DNA of 64,000 nt from Nitrospinae bacterium bin107 (GTDB lineage: Bacteria > UBA8248), in assembly GCA_002238965.1 (NCBI GenBank), contig MPNJ01000015.1, positions 1 to 64,000 of the forward strand, read 5' to 3'. Of this stretch, positions 24,948-34,646 are shown piece by piece. The first letter of the stretch is position 1; each line of letters starts with the position of its first letter. The notes under the pieces were generated by a model. The model did no database searches. It was not told the origin of the DNA and saw only the letters and a program-made list of their open reading frames with translations. The position numbers and the translations under genes were made by a program.

Positions 24948-26714
24948 ATGGCGTTTCGCCACACCACCCCCGAAGGCCGCGAATACATCGCCCACAGGCC
25001 GCAGGTGAGCGCGCGCGAGGCGATGGTCGCATCCGGCCATCATTACGCGAGCCAGGCGGGGCTGAGGATTCTGGAGAAAGGCGGAAACGCGATAGACGCA
25101 GGGGTAGCCGCGGGTATCTGCCTGAGCGTCCTTCACTCCGACATGGTGTCGTTCCTGGGCGTAGCGCCCACGATGATTTACCTGGCGAAAGAGCGCCGCG
25201 TGCTCACCATCAGCGGTCTGGGGCGCTGGCCCAAGGCGGCCTCTATCGAGTGGTTCGAGAAAAGCTGCGGCGGCGAGATTCCTCCCGGAGTCCGGCGCGC
25301 CGTCACCCCCGCGGCGATTGACGCATGGCTCACGGCGCTCGAGCGCTACGGCACAAAAAGCTTCGCGGAGGTCTCCCAGGACGCCATCTCCCTGGCACAA
25401 GATGGTTTCCCCATGCACCATTTCATGTACGACCACATCAAATCGGCGGAAGGAGACTACTACCGCTGGGAATCGACGCGGCCCGTCTATTTTCCGGGTG
25501 GCGAGCTCATCCCCGTGGGCGGGCGGGTGCGGGTGCCCGACCTGGCCGAGACGATGCGGCGCATGACGCGCGCGGAACAAAGAGCCGCAGGCGGACGCGC
25601 CGGTGGCGTGCGTGCGGCGCGCGATGAGGTCTACACCGGCGAGACGGCCCGCCTGATGGTCGATTTCATCCAGCGGGAAGGCGGGCTGATGACGATGGAC
25701 GACCTGGCCGATTTCCACGTTCTGGAAGAAGAACCCGTAATGACCGAGTTCCTGGGGCACCAGGTCTACGCCTGCGGCCCGTGGTGCCAGGGGCCGACGC
25801 TGCTGGAGGCGATGAACATTCTCTCGAACTTCGACATCCTCGCCCTGGGCCACAATTCCCCCGGCTACCTCCACGCCCTCATGGCCGCGCTCAATCTTGC
25901 CTTTGCGGACAGGGAGGCTTATATCGGGGACCCCGAGTTCGTGGACGTGCCGATAGACGGCCTTCTCTCAACGGAATACGCCGCAAAGCAGGCGGAGCGG
26001 ATTGATATGAATAAAGCGTTCGCCGATATGCCCGAGCCGGGCGACCCCTGGGCGCACCAGGGGGGCGCTCATCCGTGGCGTTACGACGGCGCGCACCGGG
26101 TCCCGCAAGCCTCTGAGGCCGAATACCAGCACGATACCTCCTATTGCACGGCGGTGGATTCGGAGGGAAACGCCTTTTCCTGCACGCCTTCGGACCCCGC
26201 GAACGCGATGCCCTTCGTCCCCGGCGTGGGCGCGACCGTCTCGGGGCGCGGCTCCCAAAGCTGGCTCGACCCGGCGCATCCGAGCTGCTTAGCACCCTGG
26301 AAGCGCCCGAGGCTCACGCCGAACCCCGCCCTCACGCTCAAGGACGGCGCGTTCTACATGACGCTGGGCACACCGGGCGGCGACGTCCAGCCCCAGGCCA
26401 TGCTGCAGGTGTTCCTGAACCACGCGCTCTTCGGCATGCCGCCCCAGATGGCGATCGAAGCGCCGAGGGCGGCCACCGCCAATTTCCCCAATTCCTTCTG
26501 GCCCCACGCCTATGAACCCGCGAGCGCTAAGGCGGAGGCGCGTCTTCTGAGCGACGCAGGCCCCGCGCTCTCCGGGATGGGCTACAAGATGGGTTCGTGG
26601 CCCGATTTCAGCTGGCCGCCCGGCAGCGTCTGCGCGATCGTGAAAGACCCCGAGACGGGCTTCCTGCTCGGCGGGGCCGACCCGAGGCGCGAGTCCTACG
26701 CAGTGGGGTGGTAG
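24948..26714 (+). CDS. Gamma-glutamyltransferase-family protein
   Basis: 588 residues. The family start pattern is REAMVASGHHYASQAGLRILEKGGNAIDA. The precursor would be cut before Thr397 in EYQHDTSYCTAVD, the usual catalytic threonine of the small subunit, and a later GxxGGD-like TLGTPGGDVQPQAMLQ supplies the oxyanion region. Members transfer or hydrolyse gamma-glutamyl groups of glutathione, or act as cephalosporin acylase-like amidases. There is no signal peptide, unlike the periplasmic E. coli enzyme, so a cytoplasmic role is likely. It stands alone. Confidence 0.87.
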   Translation: MAFRHTTPEGREYIAHRPQVSAREAMVASGHHYASQAGLRILEKGGNAIDAGVAAGICLSVLHSDMVSFLGVAPTMIYLAKERRVLTISGLGRWPKAASIEWFEKSCGGEIPPGVRRAVTPAAIDAWLTALERYGTKSFAEVSQDAISLAQDGFPMHHFMYDHIKSAEGDYYRWESTRPVYFPGGELIPVGGRVRVPDLAETMRRMTRAEQRAAGGRAGGVRAARDEVYTGETARLMVDFIQREGGLMTMDDLADFHVLEEEPVMTEFLGHQVYACGPWCQGPTLLEAMNILSNFDILALGHNSPGYLHALMAALNLAFADREAYIGDPEFVDVPIDGLLSTEYAAKQAERIDMNKAFADMPEPGDPWAHQGGAHPWRYDGAHRVPQASEAEYQHDTSYCTAVDSEGNAFSCTPSDPANAMPFVPGVGATVSGRGSQSWLDPAHPSCLAPWKRPRLTPNPALTLKDGAFYMTLGTPGGDVQPQAMLQVFLNHALFGMPPQMAIEAPRAATANFPNSFWPHAYEPASAKAEARLLSDAGPALSGMGYKMGSWPDFSWPPGSVCAIVKDPETGFLLGGADPRRESYAVGW

Positions 26715-27188
26715 CAGCGATCCTTCATGAAGTGAGGTTCGCAGCGAGCGGTGAAGTAGCCCCGAGGGCGGGTTGCCGTTAACAAATTCGATTCTGGCAA
26801 AGAGCCTACCAACTGCATAAATCCGATGCCTCGTGATGTTGAAATGTACTGGCTGAGACGTGTGTTTCATCTTAGCGAAGGTGGTGCGCGATGGAGCATA
26901 GCGTAACACCCGAAAGCGGAGATTTTGTTCCGTTTCCCGTCATTCCAGTTTTCAATAAATGTTTTCCTACGGATTTAAACAAGTAGATTGAAGGCGGACT
27001 GATAAATAATTACAGTAATTTAATTTGATTCTAAACGAATTGAATCAATTTATATCACTGTATATAATGATTCTGTCTGAACTATGCCCATTTTATTGTG
27101 ATGACATCCTAAACGTTTCGAGTCGGTTTGAATTTTAGTGAACACCTAAATTCGATGCCTGCTCTTATCTTAAAGGAGGAGAAGTGTC
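26715..27188. other. AT-rich intergenic region, left border of a compositional island
   Basis: No gene seen. GC content falls markedly from about 26930 onwards, with runs such as aataattacagtaatttaattt. The AT-rich stretch probably carries the promoter of the methyltransferase gene, whose Shine-Dalgarno aaaggaggagaag ends at about 27184. Confidence 0.5.
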
Positions 27189-28031
27189 ATGAGCGATATG
27201 ACATCTCCGATGAGTGATCCTTCTAAGCAGAAATCACCACGATTTCCAAAAGATGATATTCTGGCTATCTGGAATCGCATTATGCAATACCAGGTTGATT
27301 TCAGCTTTCCTTTGGAATTGCAATTTTACTTATCTCTTGGATCATGGCTTGAGGCGAGGAACGTCGTTGATTTAGGAACTGGCAACGGCTACTACCTGCG
27401 ACAGTTGGCATCTTACTTCCGTAATAAATTCTACACCGGCATTGATTTCGACGAGCGGTTGGTGAAAGAGGCGCAAGCCCTCTCAGACGAAGAGGCAGTG
27501 AATCCCAATGATGAGCGAATCTCATATGATGTGGCGGATGTCCTCAGTTACACAGGAGAATTTTCGGTTGGCGTAGCGAGACTGCTCGTACAGCACCTGG
27601 ACTCGAGCGAGGACCTCTTCATCGCCGCCAGAAACTTCCTGAAACAAGACGGAACACTTGTTGTCATCGACTCGAACGACAATGCGCGGTTTTTTTGGCC
27701 AACCGATTCGTGCCGGCAAATTGACGCCTTTTTTCGGAAATTCTCCGAATTTCAGCCGGGTCGAAACTACAGCGACTCAATGATGCAATCGTCGAAAAAC
27801 TACGGTTTTGAAATCGAAAAGAGTCAGTTGCTTCTGATACCGTCATCCCTGCCTACCTATAAAAACCTGTTTCATGAATCCTATCACCTTTTCTTCGATA
27901 TCGTTCAAGGACACTACGGAATGCCTTTCGATTACGAAAGTCTGAGACTTGAGTTGGACGATTGGGCGCGGAACGAAGGTTCTTACTCGCAGATCGGCGT
28001 AAATCTATGCTCCTATCGGAGAGTAGGTTAG
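27189..28031 (+). CDS. SAM-dependent class I methyltransferase
   Basis: 280 residues after a very strong Shine-Dalgarno. The SAM-binding motif I is VVDLGTGNGYYL (residues 59-70), the acidic end of strand 2 is GIDFDE, and DVADVLSY and LLVQHLDSSEDLF mark motifs II and III. GTLVVIDSND resembles the methyltransferase-11/25 type of post-strand-4 loop. The substrate is unknown. Codon use and GC content differ from the neighbours, which suggests recent acquisition. It is followed after 28 bases by a membrane-anchored protein of similar composition. Confidence 0.8.
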   Translation: MSDMTSPMSDPSKQKSPRFPKDDILAIWNRIMQYQVDFSFPLELQFYLSLGSWLEARNVVDLGTGNGYYLRQLASYFRNKFYTGIDFDERLVKEAQALSDEEAVNPNDERISYDVADVLSYTGEFSVGVARLLVQHLDSSEDLFIAARNFLKQDGTLVVIDSNDNARFFWPTDSCRQIDAFFRKFSEFQPGRNYSDSMMQSSKNYGFEIEKSQLLLIPSSLPTYKNLFHESYHLFFDIVQGHYGMPFDYESLRLELDDWARNEGSYSQIGVNLCSYRRVG

Positions 28032-28059
28032 AAAGCAGCCAGCACTGGAGGAAACGGAA

Positions 28060-28638
28060 ATGTCTAATCCAAGTTCATTTTTCAGCATAAATATAGATAT
28101 AGGGCATCTAGTAGTGTTGATCACAGGATTAGGCGTTTGGGGTGCGCAACGAATCTTCGGTAAACCGAATATCCTTAGGAAACTTGATTCATATCATGCG
28201 AATACAATCGTTATGGCAGTAAAGAGGGATGGCAAATTAGCGGATGCGGAATTGTTGGATGTTAGCAACAAGGCGAATGAATTCTTCGGGAAAAGTGCGA
28301 ATGCCAAAGAACTGTACCGCGTGAAAGCATCACAATTATTACCACTACTTAAAGATTGGATGGACAAAGACAAATTCGAGGCTTTTGCCGAAGATCAGGA
28401 TCGGCTGTTCAAAGAATACGAAGCTGGAAAAGAAATGCATGCGAAGGTTCCTGTAATATTCAACGACAAACACCCTCACTACCAGTATCGGAATCGTGCA
28501 TTCCTGCCGGTGATCGTGAGCCTCTCTGGAGAACGTGTAAAGGCGAAACACGGGGAAAAGAAGCAGGATTTACAGATTGTTTATCTCGATCTTGAGCCTA
28601 TCGTTCCTGTCGTGGAAAAATACACATCACCAGCCTGA
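28060..28638 (+). CDS. Membrane-anchored protein of unknown function, possibly PAS-like
   Basis: 192 residues. One hydrophobic segment near residues 10-28 (IDIGHLVVLITGLGVWGAQ) would anchor it in the membrane. The soluble part contains DAELLDVSNKANEFFGKSA and, later, YQYRNRAFLPVIVSLSGE, an order that recalls a PAS domain with the usual short motif about the bound ligand; I offer this only as a fold guess. GC content matches the methyltransferase gene upstream and differs from the genome average. Neither gene is a family I can tie to a pathway. Confidence 0.6.
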   Translation: MSNPSSFFSINIDIGHLVVLITGLGVWGAQRIFGKPNILRKLDSYHANTIVMAVKRDGKLADAELLDVSNKANEFFGKSANAKELYRVKASQLLPLLKDWMDKDKFEAFAEDQDRLFKEYEAGKEMHAKVPVIFNDKHPHYQYRNRAFLPVIVSLSGERVKAKHGEKKQDLQIVYLDLEPIVPVVEKYTSPA

Positions 28639-28997
28639 CGGAAATAATTATGAGCCACTCAATGACTGAATGTTGGAAATTCCGACTTCATATCCAAGCT
28701 TGCAAGCACCCCGATCAACAGTTTGCTCATTCAATCAACGTCAACGTGGAATTGCGTGGGGATAATCACTCGTGATGAGGTAGCGGCGACGGAAGATTCT
28801 CTCAAACCACCTCTCATGAACGAATTCACGTAGACTCAAACCTTATCTGGCCGCTTCCTTCCTACATCGGTCGAGGATTTCCCCCTCTTTCGTAAAAACT
28901 AGCCTTCAGCGCATAAATAGCCGCCGCGCAACAGCTATCACTTGCTTTGGCGCTTTTCCACGCGGAGAATGAGCACGTTGAAACGGAGGAAACGTTT
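28639..28997. other. Intergenic region, right border of the AT-rich island
   Basis: I see no gene, terminator or named repeat. Composition returns towards the genome average by about 28950, where acggaggaaac precedes the DCC-family gene. Confidence 0.5.
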
Positions 28998-29417
28998 ATG
29001 ACTTCGCAAGAGGCCGAGCGCAGTGAACCCACAGGCGCATCCGAGCAGGACGACTTTCTGCTCTATGACGGCGAGTGTCCGTTCTGCCGCTTCTATGCGC
29101 GAAAATCGGGGTTTCAGACGCCGGACGGTCGGCCACTGGCGCTCATCGACGCGAACCGGGCGCTCGAACGCATCAGTGAGTTGCGGGAGGCTGGCTGCGA
29201 GGTCGATGAGGGGATGGTTCTCGTCCTGGATGGCCGAAGTTATCAGGGCGCAGATGCGATGACGGCGCTCGAAGCGATGACGAGCGGAACCGGCTGGTTT
29301 GGGGGGCTCGCCAAGTGGTTCGCCTCGAACCCAAAGCGCGCCCGCGCGTTCTATCCCTGGTTCCGCCGCCTGAGGCGCGTGGCGCTGCGGGTGAAGGGGA
29401 GGAGGGGGCTTGAGTGA
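28998..29417 (+). CDS. DUF393 / DCC-family thiol-disulfide protein
   Basis: 139 residues from the ATG at 28998, chosen because ggaggaaac lies 6-14 bases upstream; the reading from 28947 has no such site. The DCC signature is LLYDGECPFCRFYAR, giving the Cys27-x-x-Cys30 redox pair. ALIDANR and DGRSYQGADAM are the other conserved pieces of the family. Members are thought to be thiol-disulfide oxidoreductases, but most are untested. The C-terminus ends in a basic, Arg-rich segment. Confidence 0.87.
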   Translation: MTSQEAERSEPTGASEQDDFLLYDGECPFCRFYARKSGFQTPDGRPLALIDANRALERISELREAGCEVDEGMVLVLDGRSYQGADAMTALEAMTSGTGWFGGLAKWFASNPKRARAFYPWFRRLRRVALRVKGRRGLE

Positions 29418-29818
29418 GGAGGGCTTGTTGAAAACCCCTCGTCGGTCGGGGTTGCGGTTGTAGGGACAACCCCTCCTCGGGGTTGTCCTGCCCCTCTGTG
29501 GTTGTCCTTTTGCAGGATGGTTCGAATCAGGACTGGCACGGAGGCCTGTCCCTACGGCGATTGATCTCGCAAGTCAGGCAAGGCTTTTCGACAATCTCCT
29601 GGAGGAGGGTGGGGGGATGGCCCTCCCGGTCAGGAAACGCACCTAAGGGCCGGATCTGCGTGTCCCGGGTAGACGCCCGCGAACATGCGAGCGTTATCTG
29701 ATACCGCTCGTGATTTCTTGGTTCCCGAAATTTCTCGTTTGGTTTATTCTTGCGCGGACCCGCAGCGATAAATTCCGCTACGGTCTCGTTTCCTCCCGCC
29801 CCGGAACAGCATCGCCAC
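29418..29818. other. Palindromic repeat region upstream of the MmgE/PrpD gene
   Basis: No gene. Repeats include gggcttgttgaaaa (29421), gtagggacaacccctcctcgg with its inverted half gggttgtcc (29459-29490), and cacggaggcctgtccctac (29536-29554), all also found elsewhere in the window. The rest is unremarkable. Confidence 0.55.
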
Positions 29819-31159
29819 ATGAAAACACCATCAATCGCCCGGCGATTCGCGGGGTTCGCCTGCGGTCTGGAGCGGGTCGATTCCGAGGTCAGGACGGCTG
29901 CGAACAGGGCCATGCTCGACACCCTGGGCGTCATTCTCGCGGGGGGCGCGCATCCATCTGCCCGCGCCCTGGCCGAGGCGACGCGCGGGGAAGGGCGGGC
30001 GGCGCTCGCGACCGGCGGGCGGGCGGATGCCGAAGCCGCGGCGCTCGTGAACGGAACGGCGGCGCACGTCTGGGACTTCGACGATACGTCCTACACGGGG
30101 ATCATGCACGGCTCGGCGGTGGTGCTGCCCGCCGCCATGGCCCTCGCGCAGGAACTCGGATCCGGCGCCGACGCGCTTCGCCGCGCCTTCATCGCGGGTT
30201 CCGAGGTGGCGTACGCCCTCGCCGATCTCTGCACGCACGAGCACTACTTTCGCGGCTGGTGGAGCACGGTCACCTTAGGGCTCACGGGCGCGACCGCCGC
30301 CGCGGGATGCCTGCTGGCGCTTGATGAGGACGCGATGACGAGCGCTATCGGACTGGCCGCGGCCGCCTCAGGCGGCGGGAAGGCCGTGCTGGGCACGGAC
30401 GCCAAGCCCCTCCTCGTCGGCGAGACCGCGCGCCGTGCCGTTACGTTCGCCCGGGCGGCCCGGGCCGGGCTGAGCGGGCCGGAAGACGCGTTCGAGGACG
30501 AGCGGGGTTTCCTGAAACTGCTCAATCAGGGCGCAGCCGTAGAAGCCGAACTCGAGACCATTGGGAGGCGCTGGCGCCTTTGCGACCCGGGCCTGCTGTT
30601 CAAGACCAGTCCGGTCTGCTCGGCGGCGCTCGCGGCCATCGAGCAGATGAACGCGCTCATGGCGGAACTCGGCGCGAGCGCGGATGAGGTCGCAGGAGTT
30701 CATTCCGAAGTACCACAGCTTGTGTATGAGAGTCTCGTCTTCCCGAATCCGGCCACGCCGCAGGAGATGCAGTTCAGCCTGCCTTACGCCCTGGCCTGCG
30801 CCGCGCTTCACGGCCGGGTGCGCTTCGAGGACCTGGCGCCCGGCGCCGTCAGCCCCGAGAAGGCCGCCATCATGGCGCGGGTGAGCGTGAAGCGCGCCCC
30901 GGACCTTTCCACCGACGCCATGCGCCGGAAATACCCCGAAAGCATCCGCCTCACGCTGACCTTGAAGGATGGCCGCTCCGCCGCCGGGTTCTGCGGCGCG
31001 GCCCGCGGGATGCCGGAGAGGCCGCTGAGCGATGAGGAGTTGCTGGAGAAATTCCGTGCGGCGGGAGCGTATGCGGGCGTCTCGTTGCACGAGGTCGAGA
31101 TTGAGGATTTCGATCCGGTGGCGGTGTTCGAGCAGGCGGTGGGGGTCAAACGCGACTGA
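29819..31159 (+). CDS. MmgE/PrpD-family protein
   Basis: 446 residues from the ATG at 29819. The family's N-terminal pattern is present (FACGLERVDSEVRTAANRAMLDTLGVILAGG), as are LVNGTAAHVWDFDD and the later GVHSEVPQLVYESLVFPNP and AQFSLPYALACA-like segment. The best known member, PrpD, dehydrates 2-methylcitrate; others are iminodisuccinate epimerases, aconitate isomerase-like or cis-aconitate decarboxylases. No methylcitrate genes are near, so the substrate is open. It is a single-gene unit between repeat blocks. Confidence 0.85.
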   Translation: MKTPSIARRFAGFACGLERVDSEVRTAANRAMLDTLGVILAGGAHPSARALAEATRGEGRAALATGGRADAEAAALVNGTAAHVWDFDDTSYTGIMHGSAVVLPAAMALAQELGSGADALRRAFIAGSEVAYALADLCTHEHYFRGWWSTVTLGLTGATAAAGCLLALDEDAMTSAIGLAAAASGGGKAVLGTDAKPLLVGETARRAVTFARAARAGLSGPEDAFEDERGFLKLLNQGAAVEAELETIGRRWRLCDPGLLFKTSPVCSAALAAIEQMNALMAELGASADEVAGVHSEVPQLVYESLVFPNPATPQEMQFSLPYALACAALHGRVRFEDLAPGAVSPEKAAIMARVSVKRAPDLSTDAMRRKYPESIRLTLTLKDGRSAAGFCGAARGMPERPLSDEELLEKFRAAGAYAGVSLHEVEIEDFDPVAVFEQAVGVKRD

Positions 31160-31536
31160 TGAGGGGTTGTTGAAAAAGACCCCTCTTTAGAGAGTAGAGG
31201 GGACATCCCTCTCGACTGGTAAAACCAACCCCCCCTACCCCCCCTTGTCAGGGTCAAAACCGACCGAAGAGGGAGGTTTTGCGAGCCGATGTGTTTCTGT
31301 CAATGGCTTATGCAAACGCTCGTTCCTCACTCGCGTTTGACCCCTGACAAGGGGGGTTGGGACGAACGCAACCTGAGAGGGAGCGTTCGCTCCCTCAAGG
31401 GGGAGTGGTTCTCATCTCTCGTCGGTTGGCGATGTGTTCAAGGGCGAAGATCGAAGACTCATCTCTGCATCCCCGCGCGGAGCCGACCCTCCGGGACGCT
31501 TTCTGCGGTGGCCGGGCCGTCCGGCACCTCGTCCGG
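31160..31536. other. Repeat-filled intergenic region
   Basis: No gene. gaggggttgttgaaaaagac at 31161-31180 is a solo copy of the terminal repeat of the MITE-like family. ccccccttgtcagg near 31240 and its inverted partner ctgacaaggggggt near 31345 bracket ~100 bases. Confidence 0.55.
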
Positions 31537-34089
31537 CTATGCTTTCATGCGGGCGCCCTCGGGGTCGAACATCTCAGAGGGCGAAGCCACGGTCACGGGG
31601 AAGCGCTCGTTCATGTACTGCACCTGCAACCTGTTGCCGGCCGCCGACTGATCGATCGGCAGATAGGCCAGCAGGAGGTATTGGCCGAGGGAAGGTCCCG
31701 CGCCGGCCGAGGTGACGAAGGACTCCCGTCCGCGGGCGTCGACGAGGCGCTCGCCTTCAAGCGTCAGGATCGGTTCGCTGCCGCCAGCGGGGAACCGATC
31801 CGCACCGGATTCGCCGGCGTGACTATCAACCGTCAGCGTACACAGCTTCGTCGCCGGACCTTCGTCGCGCGCCTGGAGGTAGGCCTGCTTCCCGATGAAT
31901 TCCGCCGCCTTCACGCGGGGCCGCGCCAGGCCCGCCTCCACCGGCGAGTATTCGGAGGTGAGATCGGCGCCCATGAGCGCGTATCCCTTTTCCAGGCGTC
32001 CCGTTGTGCCGTAGACGCCGATGCCGACGGGCCGGGCGTCGAAGGCGCGGCCCGCCTCCCGGATCGCGTCCCACAGGCGCGCGCCGTGCGAGGTGGGCGT
32101 GTAGATCTCCCATCCGCTCTCGCCCACGTAGGAAATGCGCAGCATCGTCGCCGGAACGCCGTCGATAATCACCTCCCGGGCCGCCCCGTACGGAAACGCT
32201 TCCTGCGTCAGCGGGGCGTCGGCGATCTCTGAGAGCAGCGCGCGGGCATCCGGCCCCCATACCCCGATGGTGCAGAACGCCGACGATTGGTTCTCGAACT
32301 GAACCGAGCCGTCATTGGGCAGATGGCGGCGGAACCAGACCTCGTCGCGCGCGCCGTCGAAGACGCCGGTCACGATGCGGAACCGATCTTCCGCCAGCCT
32401 CTGAATGGTGAGGTCGGCGCGGATCCCGCCTTCCGGCGTCAGCAGCGGGGTGTAGATCGAGGAGCCCACCGGACGGTCGCAGGGGTTGACCGTCAACCGC
32501 TCCAGGTAGGGCACGACGCCGGGGCCTGAGGCGTCGAAGATCTGAAAGGCGCTCAAATCCACGATCCCGACTTTCTCCCGCATGTGGAGATGCTCCGCGT
32601 TGATGATCGGCGACCACCAGCGGCGATCCCATTCGTGCGGACGATCCGGAACGCCGTAGCGGGTGACCAGGTCCTCGTTCGACGCGTACCACTGGGGCCG
32701 CTCCCAGCCGTGCGCTTCGAAGAATTCCGCGCCCAGGTTCGCGGTGCGATCGTGGAACGGCGCCCGGTGCATGCCGCGATCGGACGCCCACTGCTCACGC
32801 GGATGCACGATTCCGTACGTCTTGTTGAAGTGTTCGCGGCATCGCTGATGAATGTGCCGCTCGGTTCGCTCGTGCGGGTAGAACCGCGTGATGTCCGAGC
32901 CGTGCGGATCGCAAAGGCGCGGATAGCCGTGGGTGATCCACTCGGCGATCAGGCGCGCGGTGCCGGGGCCCTCCTTGATCCAGACGGCGGCCGCCGACCA
33001 GAGCTTCTCCACCTCGGCGGTCTCGCCCAGCACCTGCATCGCATCCGGGGTCAGGGAGAGCAGCCCGTTCACCGAATACTGCATTTCGGAACCGGCGAGC
33101 AACTCGCCCATAATCGCCCGGGCGTGCTCGAGCTGCGGAGCGAAGTCATCGCCGGTGAAGGGCAGCTCGGTGGGTGTCCGCTCCGCCTCCGCATTGGAAG
33201 GAATGTCATCGGGATGCACCAGGATGGGGCGGTGGGCGTACGAGCCGATCTCCATCGCCCCGTGACTCTGCCGCTCGTACATGAAGGTGTCCATGTCGCG
33301 GACGATCGGATAGTCGATCTCGTTTCCCGTCCTTCGCAGCAGGTCGATCGATCCCATGTCGGCCATCTGGTGCACCGCCGGGGTGAGCGGGATGGTCGCT
33401 CCGGCGAGCGCGGCGACCCTCGGGCTCCAGACGCCGCACGCGATCACCACCTGTTCCACCTCGATCACGCCGCGCGTCGTCGCCACGGCCCGGACCCGCG
33501 GACGGCCGAACGGCGGGCGTGATACCTCGAACCCGGTGACCTCGGTGCCCTCCAGCACGGTCAGCACACCCCTGGCCTGCGCCCCCTCGCGCATGATGGC
33601 GCCCGCCTGGACCGGGTCGACCACCGAGACGCTCGGCGTGTAGAAGCCGCCCAGGATCACGTCACCGTTCACGAACGGCACCCTGGCGACCACTTCGGCG
33701 GGATTGAGCAGCTCGGCCTCGATGCCCCAGCACAGGGCCGAGGTCATCCGCCGGCGCAGCTCTTCCATGCGGGCATCCGTGCGCGCCACTTCGATGCCGC
33801 CGCACGTGGTGTTGACGCCGAGCGCGGCGTACTGGCGCTGGCTCTCCAGCGTCAGCATCGTGATTTCGCGGTTGTGGTCGGTGGGGAAGATGAAGTTCGA
33901 CGCGTGGCCGGTCGAACCGCCGGGGTCGGGCAGCGGCCCCTTTTCGATCAGCAGCAGGTCCTCCCAGCCCAGATCCGCCAGGTGTCCCACCAGGCAATTC
34001 CCGACGATACCGGCGCCGATCACGGCAATCGTCGCCCGCGCAGGCGGCGGCGAAGCGCTCTCGGCTGGGCTGGTGACGGCGTCTTTCAG
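31537..34089 (-). CDS. FAD-dependent oxidoreductase with C-terminal GcvT domains (dimethylglycine/sarcosine dehydrogenase-like)
   Basis: About 850 residues. The N-terminal FAD-binding DAO domain begins TIAVIGAGIVGNCLVGHL, with EKGPLPDPGGSTGHAS following. The second half is a GcvT-type folate-binding region (EKVGIVDLSAFQIFDASGP and GESGWEIYTPTSHG). Such enzymes demethylate N-methyl amines such as dimethylglycine or sarcosine and pass the methyl group to tetrahydrofolate. The only ATG/GTG/TTG start is GTG at 34023, but the first FAD strand (RATIA) lies before it in an open frame. A CTG at 34089 with gggggaac upstream is a better start and is used here. The GcvT-like gene at 34647 is divergent. 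Confidence 0.82.
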   Translation of the reverse strand: MKDAVTSPAESASPPPARATIAVIGAGIVGNCLVGHLADLGWEDLLLIEKGPLPDPGGSTGHASNFIFPTDHNREITMLTLESQRQYAALGVNTTCGGIEVARTDARMEELRRRMTSALCWGIEAELLNPAEVVARVPFVNGDVILGGFYTPSVSVVDPVQAGAIMREGAQARGVLTVLEGTEVTGFEVSRPPFGRPRVRAVATTRGVIEVEQVVIACGVWSPRVAALAGATIPLTPAVHQMADMGSIDLLRRTGNEIDYPIVRDMDTFMYERQSHGAMEIGSYAHRPILVHPDDIPSNAEAERTPTELPFTGDDFAPQLEHARAIMGELLAGSEMQYSVNGLLSLTPDAMQVLGETAEVEKLWSAAAVWIKEGPGTARLIAEWITHGYPRLCDPHGSDITRFYPHERTERHIHQRCREHFNKTYGIVHPREQWASDRGMHRAPFHDRTANLGAEFFEAHGWERPQWYASNEDLVTRYGVPDRPHEWDRRWWSPIINAEHLHMREKVGIVDLSAFQIFDASGPGVVPYLERLTVNPCDRPVGSSIYTPLLTPEGGIRADLTIQRLAEDRFRIVTGVFDGARDEVWFRRHLPNDGSVQFENQSSAFCTIGVWGPDARALLSEIADAPLTQEAFPYGAAREVIIDGVPATMLRISYVGESGWEIYTPTSHGARLWDAIREAGRAFDARPVGIGVYGTTGRLEKGYALMGADLTSEYSPVEAGLARPRVKAAEFIGKQAYLQARDEGPATKLCTLTVDSHAGESGADRFPAGGSEPILTLEGERLVDARGRESFVTSAGAGPSLGQYLLLAYLPIDQSAAGNRLQVQYMNERFPVTVASPSEMFDPEGARMKA

Positions 34090-34646
34090 AACGGTTCCCC
34101 CGCGTACGCATGATGGCGCGACCCGCGACGTGCCCGGCCCCGGAGTCGAGAGCGCCGGTTTCCGGTCCTGCCCCCGTGAGCGGGGTCGGCGTCCACGTCA
34201 CGCCCCGGCCGGAAGGTCAGCCTTGAAACATGGCATATACGGCATATATGGCATATAATCAGCGTTATTTTCAAGGGTCGCGAGAGTCGGGAGCGCCCCG
34301 GTAGCGGCGGCGAACTCGCCCCGCGAGGGGCTGTTGAAAAAGTTCAGGCCCCGAGACCGGGCGTATATTACCTACCGGTGAGAGAGAAGAATCACTCCCC
34401 CCTTGAGGGGGAGTCAACGAGACAAGGGCGAAGCCCGCAGGCGAGTTGGTGGGGGGAGTTTTTTATCCGTGGCATGTCCCCCCACCGAATCGGCCTTCGC
34501 ATAAACCGCTCGGCCTCTTCGACTCCCCCTCAAGGGGGGAGTGAAATTCAGCGCGCTCCCTCTGTGAGAGGGCTTTTTCATCAGCCCCGAGGAGCGAGCG
34601 TTTGCCGTGCCGGAAAGCCTCAAGGCGCGGCGGAGCAGGAGAAGCC
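34090..34646. other. Divergent intergenic region with MITE-like element C
   Basis: No gene. A threefold ggcatatacggcatatatgg repeat lies near 34232-34257, followed by MITE-like element C (34327-34588) and the leader of the GcvT-like gene (gcaggagaagcc before the ATG). Confidence 0.55.
34327..34588. repeat. MITE-like element C with inverted ends
   Basis: Left end ggggctgttgaaaaag and right end ctttttcatcagcccc are near-perfect inverted repeats at 34327 and 34573. The interior has facing cccccttgagggggagtc and gactccccctcaaggggg modules (near 34398 and 34520), as in elements B and D. Non-coding. Confidence 0.7.

Noticed and set aside
31357-33522. Long plus-strand ORFs over the FAD/GcvT gene
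   Set aside because: They are antisense shadows of a GC-rich coding region that has clear domains on the minus strand.
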